The position numbers were made by a program, and so were the translations under genes. Below the pieces are notes generated by a model that did no database searches, had not been told where the DNA came from, and saw only the letters and a program-made list of their open reading frames with translations. From Chloroflexota bacterium (GTDB lineage: Bacteria; Chloroflexota; Anaerolineae; Aggregatilineales; Phototrophicaceae): a stretch of DNA of 10,044 nt. How positions within the stretch are numbered: position 1 is the first letter of the stretch; the number at the start of each line of letters is the position of its first letter. The stretch is from NCBI GenBank assembly GCA_023430545.1, contig JAEZAF010000100.1, positions 1 to 10,044 of the forward strand. The letters are read 5' to 3'. Below are positions 5,714 through 10,044 of this stretch, piece by piece.

Positions 5714-6784
5714 ATGACCTATTCCAGTAACCCGCCAGACAGTACACGAGCTTCTTCATCAGTAACGGTCATCGCGACGGTCTATAATGAAGGAGATCAT
5801 ATCCATCGCCTTATGCGTTCGCTTATCGGGCAGACACGCCGGCCAGATGCGGTGATCATCGTAGATGGTGGCAGTACCGATCACACCGTCGATCTTCTGC
5901 GCCAATATCGTGACTCCCTCCCACTTCAGATTGAAGTACAGCCGGGGGCGAATATCAGCGAAGGCCGCAACCGCGCCATTGAATTGGCAGCGTCAGGCGT
6001 CATTGCCGTAACCGATGCCGGAGTCGAACTCGAACCGCAGTGGCTGGACGAACTGACACGCCCCCTGCTCGATAATCCATCACTGGACTGGGTAGGCGGA
6101 TTCTTTGTCGCGGATCGTCAGAATCTGTTCGAGACCGCGATGGGCGCAACGGTTCTACCGTTAGTCGATGAGATCAACCCAGAGACTTTTCTGCCGAGCA
6201 GCCGCAGTGTGGCCTTTCGCAAATCCGTCTGGGAACGGGTGAATGGTTACCCGGAATGGCTGGACTTCTGCGAAGACCTTATCTTTGATCTGCGCATCAA
6301 AGCCGTTACCGGGCAGTTTGCGTTTGCACCGGATGCACGGGTGCGATTCCGTCCGCGTGGCTCGCTGCGGAGTTTCTACCGTCAGTACTATCTCTATGCG
6401 CGTGGCGATGGCAAAGCCGATCTGTGGCGCAAACGCCATGCAATCCGCTATGCCACCTATCTGCTGGCAGCCCCGATGCTGTTCTGGCTGGGATGGCGCA
6501 GACATCTGGCCTTCTGGCTGATTGGGGCGGTAGGGGCGGTGGTCTACCTGCGCCATCCCTATCAGCGCTTGGCAAAACTGATGCACCCGCGTGCTTCTGT
6601 CAGCGAGTGGCTCCAGACGGGGGCACTGGTGCCGGTCATCCGCATTGTCGGGGATATCGCTAAAATGCATGGGTATCCAGTGGGCTGGCTGTGGCGCTTA
6701 CGTCATCAGCCACCCGACTGGCGGGACGTAAGTCATACCGCGAAGCCTGCTCCATCCATTGCGAAGACACCCGAATCACAATAA
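5714..6784 (+). CDS. family 2 (GT-A) glycosyltransferase, membrane-associated
   Basis: This 356-residue protein has an N-terminal GT-A fold transferase domain (about 16-235). Seen motifs are VTVIATVYNEGDHIHRLMRSL at the nucleotide-binding start (quoted in part: VIATVYNEGDHI, 19-30), IIVDGGSTD (48-56), and GANISEGRNRAI (78-89). TDAG (100-103) stands at the DxD-equivalent metal site, and FCEDLIFDLR (185-194) carries the acidic catalytic ED motif. Two hydrophobic segments follow (about 246-262 and 264-280), then a possible third (about 303-315), so it is probably anchored at the cytoplasmic face. It likely moves a sugar from a nucleotide donor onto a lipid or surface polysaccharide; donor and acceptor are unknown. 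The ATG start at 5714 has no clear Shine-Dalgarno sequence, only TGATAAT a few bases upstream. It is followed after 32 nt by the response-regulator gene, suggesting one transcript. Confidence 0.88.
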   Translation: MTYSSNPPDSTRASSSVTVIATVYNEGDHIHRLMRSLIGQTRRPDAVIIVDGGSTDHTVDLLRQYRDSLPLQIEVQPGANISEGRNRAIELAASGVIAVTDAGVELEPQWLDELTRPLLDNPSLDWVGGFFVADRQNLFETAMGATVLPLVDEINPETFLPSSRSVAFRKSVWERVNGYPEWLDFCEDLIFDLRIKAVTGQFAFAPDARVRFRPRGSLRSFYRQYYLYARGDGKADLWRKRHAIRYATYLLAAPMLFWLGWRRHLAFWLIGAVGAVVYLRHPYQRLAKLMHPRASVSEWLQTGALVPVIRIVGDIAKMHGYPVGWLWRLRHQPPDWRDVSHTAKPAPSIAKTPESQ

Positions 6785-6816
6785 ACTGTTTTAAAGAGAA
6801 AGTTGTAAGGATCGGC

Positions 6817-7566
6817 ATGGCCGGAATCGGCAATATCAATCTTAAAGTCCTGCTCTATGACGCGGACTTCTACGCACTCCAGTCGATCAATGGTTATCTG
6901 GCATGGGACCGTCGGACGCGTGTAACCTACATGGCCGAAGCGCTTGATCCCGTCTGGCAGTATCTGAAACGACTGCCCATGGCGGAACTGCCAGATCTTG
7001 TGGTACTGGATGTCGATCATCTCGGTGGGATCACAAAACTGGCAGAGACCGTCCAGAAGCTGCGCGACTACGTGCCAAAGATCCGCATCATCTGCATGGC
7101 ACAGCAGGCAGACCCGCAGATGGTCGAAGCGGCGGCGAACGCAAGGACACAGGCGTTTCTGGTAAAGGGTGAAGTCCGCTTCCAGATCGCGTGGGCGATT
7201 GTCTACTCCCTCTCACATGATTTCGTGGTGACACAAAGCGTTGTGAGGGTCTGTGAAGGTCTTTTCAACAGCCGGATCTTCCACGCCTCGGTGCTGCCCG
7301 AAAGCCGTGAATACCCCGAACTGACCGAGCGTATCAAACAGGCCATCCGCCTGTGTGTGGTCGAGGGGATGCCAGCTCATCTGGCAGCGGATGAAATGGG
7401 CATCAGCCTGCATACCATCCGAGGTTACATCAAGGAAGGCTACCGTATACTTGAGGCCTACGATAATACCGAGTATCCGGTCGATATGACTCCGCAGGAA
7501 CGGGCCTTTATGCGCTTTACAGCACTGGCCCAGACCAACGACGAAGACGCCAATCCGGCGAGTTAA
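6817..7566 (+). CDS. response regulator-like protein (receiver domain plus LuxR/FixJ-type HTH)
   Basis: This 249-residue protein has a CheY-like receiver (about 8-135) and a C-terminal helix-turn-helix of the LuxR/FixJ or sigma-region-4 type (about 168-215; AADEMGISLHTIRGYIKEGY at 190-209). The receiver keeps the acidic pocket (D15, D17 in YDADF), the probable phosphoacceptor D65 in VVLDVDHLGG, and K117 in FLVKGE. The usual switch Thr/Ser after beta-4 seems replaced, as the strand reads IRIICMAQQ (89-97). It probably acts as a DNA-binding regulator, but no histidine kinase is nearby and the target is unknown. I chose the ATG at 6817 because AAGGA lies 5 nt upstream and the receiver begins just after it; an in-frame extension to 6691 would overlap the glycosyltransferase gene by 94 nt and add unrelated residues. 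The spacing of 32 nt suggests an operon with the glycosyltransferase. Confidence 0.82.
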   Translation: MAGIGNINLKVLLYDADFYALQSINGYLAWDRRTRVTYMAEALDPVWQYLKRLPMAELPDLVVLDVDHLGGITKLAETVQKLRDYVPKIRIICMAQQADPQMVEAAANARTQAFLVKGEVRFQIAWAIVYSLSHDFVVTQSVVRVCEGLFNSRIFHASVLPESREYPELTERIKQAIRLCVVEGMPAHLAADEMGISLHTIRGYIKEGYRILEAYDNTEYPVDMTPQERAFMRFTALAQTNDEDANPAS

Positions 7567-7576
7567 TGCCGGATTG
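7551..7576. terminator. inverted repeat at the end of the regulator gene (possible bidirectional terminator)
   Basis: CAATCCGGC (7551-7559) and GCCGGATTG (7568-7576) form a perfect 9-bp inverted repeat with an 8-nt loop that contains the TAA stop of the response-regulator gene. The hairpin lies where two convergent genes meet (ends at 7566 and 7595), a common place for a bidirectional terminator. There is no T tract directly after it on either strand, so factor-dependent termination or RNA 3'-end protection is as likely as intrinsic termination. Confidence 0.5.
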
Positions 7577-7594
7577 GACACGGACGGAAGTGTC
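7577..7594. repeat. second short inverted repeat between convergent genes
   Basis: GACAC (7577-7581) and GTGTC (7590-7594) form a 5-bp inverted repeat with an 8-nt loop, directly abutting the larger hairpin on one side and the stop codon of the M23 gene on the other. It fills the rest of the 28-bp intergenic gap. Short stems of this size arise by chance; position is the only reason to list it. Confidence 0.3.
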
Positions 7595-8683
7595 TTAGCC
7601 GGGCAGCCACATCGACATAAAGTCCACGCTGTCTACCCATTCACCGTTGATGTTCATCTCCCAGTGAAGGTGTGGGCCGCTGCTGCGTCCAGAGTTACCC
7701 GTCAGGCCCACAATCTGGCCTTTCGTCAGCGTCTGGCCGCGCACCACGTTAATGACGGAGAAGTGGCAGTAAGTCGAATAAACGCCGTAACCGTGATCGA
7801 CGATCACAATATTCCCACGGATATCCATTGGACCGGCAAAGACAACCTTCCCAGCGGCAATCGACATGACCGGTGTACCGGTTGCAGCTCGCAGATCCCA
7901 GCCGGTGTGCCGTGTCTCGACCGTTCCATTCAGGACACGAACCGCGCCAAAGGGTGAGGTGATTGCCGAGCGGATGGGATACTGAAAGTCAATCTCGCCA
8001 CTGTCCCACAGCACTTCAGTCGTGATGTTGCGGAAGATCGCATCCAGCCGTGCGAACTCCGTGCGTTCGATCTCAGGGTCTACCAGATAGGCACGCTCGG
8101 TGGGGATTTCAATCGTCTGCTTGATAAATCCCCCCAGACCGACTGGGACCTTGACCGGGATTTCGATCCGCGCATCGTCTTCCAGCACCGCGAACACCGT
8201 CAGGTCATACTCACGCGATGCCTGCTCGATGCTGACGGAGATCAGGCCGTAGAAGCCGTCATCGTCAATCGGGAAAAACTCAATCACATCACTGAACCAG
8301 CGTGCCCGCGCTCCGACAACCCCATCACCGAACACATGCACCACCCCGGCACCGCCCTGTGGGATGTTCTCAAAGAAGAGTTCCAGTGTCACACCATCCT
8401 GTTCCAGCACAGTAGATGGCTCTGGCCTCGGAATGGGCTGTGTGATGTTCTCAGCCATCACCTCATCAGTGGCGGTCGCATCTTGAGTTGAAGCCGGATC
8501 ACTGCCCGCCGGATCGCCATCCGTTGAACCATTTTCAGGCGGCGGTTCGACTGAAGCTTCGTCGGTCACAGGGGGGACATCTTCCTGAGCCATCAGGGTG
8601 TGGGTGATGACAGTCATGCTGGCCGCGCTAAGGATGAGCACGACGCCCATCCACGCGAATATGCTGGTGAGGTTTCTTTTCAC
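7595..8683 (-). CDS. secreted or membrane-anchored M23 (LytM-type) metallopeptidase
   Basis: This 362-residue protein has an N-terminal signal or anchor segment (about 8-31; LMA followed by Q could be a signal peptidase I site). A low-complexity Pro/Asp/Ser/Thr-rich stretch follows (about 33-90), then a beta-rich region (about 95-235) that I do not recognise, and a C-terminal M23 LytM domain (about 236-360). The catalytic set is complete: H259 and D263 in HTGWD, H307 in YSTYCHFS, and H338 and H340 in GPHLHWE. An active zinc endopeptidase cutting peptidoglycan cross-bridges or stem peptides is therefore expected, acting outside the membrane. The start is GTG at 8683 with AGGAA about 8 nt upstream. 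It lies 33 nt after the lipoprotein gene in the same direction, so the two are likely co-transcribed. Its exact cleavage target cannot be read from sequence. Confidence 0.92.
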   Translation of the reverse strand: MKRNLTSIFAWMGVVLILSAASMTVITHTLMAQEDVPPVTDEASVEPPPENGSTDGDPAGSDPASTQDATATDEVMAENITQPIPRPEPSTVLEQDGVTLELFFENIPQGGAGVVHVFGDGVVGARARWFSDVIEFFPIDDDGFYGLISVSIEQASREYDLTVFAVLEDDARIEIPVKVPVGLGGFIKQTIEIPTERAYLVDPEIERTEFARLDAIFRNITTEVLWDSGEIDFQYPIRSAITSPFGAVRVLNGTVETRHTGWDLRAATGTPVMSIAAGKVVFAGPMDIRGNIVIVDHGYGVYSTYCHFSVINVVRGQTLTKGQIVGLTGNSGRSSGPHLHWEMNINGEWVDSVDFMSMWLPG

Positions 8684-8716
8684 AGTGGGTTCCTAATCAG
8701 AGCATGCAGATAAACA

Positions 8717-9631
8717 TCAGGGAGTTGATACCGGCATCGGTGTTGCAGGGTCTGGCAGCAGCGAAAAATCGATCTCCAGGTTTTCCACCAGTGCCTGTAG
8801 TTCCTGCTGCGCAGGGCCGTTGAGCGCATCCGCCGGTTCGGTGTACATATAAAACGCGAAATTCACGTTCTCGCGCTGTGTGATCGCAAACCAGCCGCGA
8901 ATATCCGGCAGGCCGGGTGATCCATCCAGCAGCGGCGGACACTCGACAGCAGCGAAGTAAGCCCCAATCGCTGGTTCCCCGGCGACGATAAATTCACGAT
9001 CATCATCGATCCCGACATTACAGCCGGGGTCGAGCAGGGTCAGATTGAGCAGACGGATGGCGTCACCGCGCAGGTAAACCTGTGCCCCACCTTCCTGAAA
9101 GGGTGCGGCGGTGGTCACATTCCGGAAGCCCCAGATGACGGTGATGTAACCCATTCCTCCGGTCACCGGCCCACGATAGACCGTGAACGGCAGGAAGCCC
9201 ATCGAACCGGCAGCAGCGGCTTCCTCGGTTCCTGATGCTGGGGCAGATGCGGTGAGTTCCGGCACCTGCTCGGTCGCGACAACCGCAATCAGCCCCACAT
9301 CCGCGCCGTCTGAGACAGGCAGTGCGGCATTACCCGACTGCCATTGTGCTGGCAGGTCGATGCGAATCGGTGCGCCGAAATTGGTCGTGATGACATCCAG
9401 AACCTTTTCAGACTCAGCGCGTGCGGTCGCCTGTGCATCCGGGCTGATGGTCTCCGTGATAAACGGCAGAAAGCTCAGGGTTGGTGTTGACATCAGGGTC
9501 GGAAGCGGGGTTTCAGTCACTGCCGGGGTCAGTGTCGCAGGCGGGGCATCGGTCACGGACGATGAACCAGTGCATCCCGCAAACAGCAGGCCAAAACATC
9601 CCAACAGAACGAACGTGATCCTCAGCTTCAT
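8717..9631 (-). CDS. putative lipoprotein of unknown function
   Basis: This 304-residue protein begins with a type II signal peptide: MKLRITFVLLGCFGLLFAGC, with lipobox LFAGC and lipidation expected at C20. A Pro/Thr-rich linker follows (about 22-60; for example TLTPAVTETPLPTL), typical of extracellular stalks in Chloroflexota lipoproteins. The folded part (about 64-290) contains IRIDLPAQW (89-97), which recalls the start of PsbP-like or related domains, but I cannot assign a family. C204 and C231 could form a disulfide. The C-terminus is again Pro/Thr-rich. I chose the ATG at 9631 because it gives a compact lipoprotein signal; an in-frame ATG at 9664 adds 11 polar residues and lacks a ribosome-binding site. 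The site for 9631 is also weak (GAGAGAG about 11 nt upstream, GGGG nearer). It is the first gene of a probable pair with the M23 peptidase, so an envelope role is plausible. Confidence 0.78.
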   Translation of the reverse strand: MKLRITFVLLGCFGLLFAGCTGSSSVTDAPPATLTPAVTETPLPTLMSTPTLSFLPFITETISPDAQATARAESEKVLDVITTNFGAPIRIDLPAQWQSGNAALPVSDGADVGLIAVVATEQVPELTASAPASGTEEAAAAGSMGFLPFTVYRGPVTGGMGYITVIWGFRNVTTAAPFQEGGAQVYLRGDAIRLLNLTLLDPGCNVGIDDDREFIVAGEPAIGAYFAAVECPPLLDGSPGLPDIRGWFAITQRENVNFAFYMYTEPADALNGPAQQELQALVENLEIDFSLLPDPATPMPVSTP

Positions 9632-9702
9632 CTGCCCCGACTCTCTCTTTAAAAACGACGCCATTTAATCCGTGTGTAAGCCAATGTAAGCCTGCCCACC
9701 TT

Positions 9703-9731
9703 ATTATGGCGATCAGCGCCAGAGATGGGAA
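9703..9731 (-). promoter_or_regulatory. candidate promoter for the lipoprotein/M23 pair
   Basis: On the minus strand, TTCCCA (9731-9726) is followed after 17 bp by CATAAT (9708-9703). The hexamers match the sigma70 consensus at four and five of six positions. A start near 9696 would give a leader of about 65 nt to the ATG at 9631. It is the best-spaced pair I found upstream of the gene. Confidence 0.45.
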
Positions 9732-9850
9732 TAGGAAATTAAATCCGATGGGTTGATACAGGACATATAATCGCAGCGCGTTGCAGCACTTTGCGCTGCA
9801 TGGCACAGCAAATGCCCTGCGCGGCACAGTTCTGAAAGACCGTTTGAATA

Positions 9851-9869
9851 TTCAGAAAATAGTTCTGAA
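9851..9869. repeat. inverted repeat TTCAGAA-N5-TTCTGAA
   Basis: A perfect 7-bp inverted repeat with a 5-nt spacer (AATAG). One more TTCTGAA lies at 9830-9836, starting exactly 21 bp before the first arm, and a TTCAGAA occupies the window edge at 10038-10044. The dyad shape suits a dimeric DNA-binding protein, but it lies about 120-140 bp upstream of the candidate -35 box of the lipoprotein gene, so it could equally serve a gene outside the window. Confidence 0.4.
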
Positions 9870-10044
9870 CTTTATGGAAACGCTGAACAATACCTGCATT
9901 CCCCACACAATATGTAGGGTGTAGGGACAGGGCCTGTGTTATGCGCCGTAGGGTTTTACCCCATCGGATACGTCATTTAAGTTGTACCCCGTTTCAGTGA
10001 GAAAGTTTGAGCAGCAATGAAATCAAGCCAAATCACGTTCAGAA

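Larger units (their letters stand above)
9665..10044. other. non-coding region with repeats upstream of the lipoprotein gene
   Basis: These 380 bp contain no convincing gene. Beyond the candidate promoter they hold: an inverted repeat TGCAGC/GCTGCA (9782-9800); two GGCACAG copies 21 bp apart (9802-9808, 9823-9829); TTCTGAA (9830-9836) and an inverted pair TTCAGAA/TTCTGAA (9851-9869); a tandem TGTAGGG (9913-9926) with GTAGGG again at 9948-9953; the near-palindrome ACAGGGCCTGT (9927-9937); and TTCAGAA at the very edge (10038-10044). A TATAAT on the plus strand (9766-9771) has no -35 partner. An ATG at 10018 opens a plus-strand frame (MKSSQITFR) that runs off the edge; it has no good ribosome-binding site, so I do not call it a gene. 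Confidence 0.6.

Noticed and set aside
6161..6670. A 169-codon minus-strand open frame
   Set aside because: It is antisense to the family 2 glycosyltransferase and has no protein-like features.
6691..6816. A 42-codon N-terminal extension of the response regulator
   Set aside because: It overlaps the end of the glycosyltransferase gene and has no ribosome-binding site, whereas the ATG at 6817 has AAGGA at good spacing and the receiver fold begins just after it.
9183..9827. Open frames antisense to or upstream of the lipoprotein gene (161 codons plus, 104 codons minus)
   Set aside because: The first is antisense to the lipoprotein and the second overlaps its signal-peptide region in another frame. 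Neither has a ribosome-binding site or recognisable content.
10018..10044. Possible start of a plus-strand gene (MKSSQITFR) at the right edge
   Set aside because: Only nine codons are visible, with no good ribosome-binding site or promoter. It cannot be told from chance.
9782..10044. CRISPR array or mobile-element end
   Set aside because: The repeats are short (6-9 bp), irregularly spaced and without unique spacers of constant length. There are no terminal inverted repeats, target duplications or transposase.

Overview
The window looks like chromosomal DNA of a bacterium of moderate GC (roughly 53-56% by eye). I favour a Chloroflexota (Anaerolineae-like) lineage. The support is indirect: a lipoprotein with the proline/threonine-rich linker common in that phylum, a GAF-SpoIIE phosphatase next to an AmaP-like protein, and envelope genes suited to a single-membrane cell. 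The 16S fragment at the left edge proves a bacterium but is too short for me to place it. No transposase, integrase, phage gene, CRISPR array or tRNA is visible, so this reads as core rather than accessory DNA.

Layout: (1) Positions 1-89 are the 5' end of a 16S rRNA gene on the minus strand, leaving the window on the left. Positions 90-578 are its leader and promoter region: two well-formed sigma70-type promoters in tandem, each with AT-rich upstream DNA, plus two boxA-like antitermination elements. (2) Positions 579-4094 carry three minus-strand genes in a row, read toward the rRNA operon: a GAF-SpoIIE (PP2C) serine phosphatase, an AmaP/Asp23-like membrane protein with a long disordered acidic tail, and an AI-2E/PerM-family membrane protein. 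(3) A 194-bp divergent promoter region with a perfect TATAAT on each strand separates these from a plus-strand M20 metallopeptidase (4289-5665). After a terminator-like hairpin come a family 2 glycosyltransferase (5714-6784) and a receiver-HTH response regulator (6817-7566), probably co-transcribed. (4) Converging on these is a minus-strand pair, an upstream lipoprotein (8717-9631) and a LytM/M23 peptidase (7595-8683), with two inverted repeats at the convergence point. (5) Positions 9665-10044 hold no convincing gene, but contain the pair's likely promoter and a cluster of short repeats.

How they may work together: the phosphatase, AmaP-like and AI-2E genes resemble a signalling and envelope-stress block. 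The glycosyltransferase, response regulator, lipoprotein and M23 peptidase point to cell-surface building and remodelling. The links between genes are inferred from order and spacing only. I did not find a clearly new system. The most distinctive signals are the duplicated architecture of the rRNA promoters, the unusual tail on the AmaP-like protein, and the repeat cluster upstream of the lipoprotein/M23 pair.
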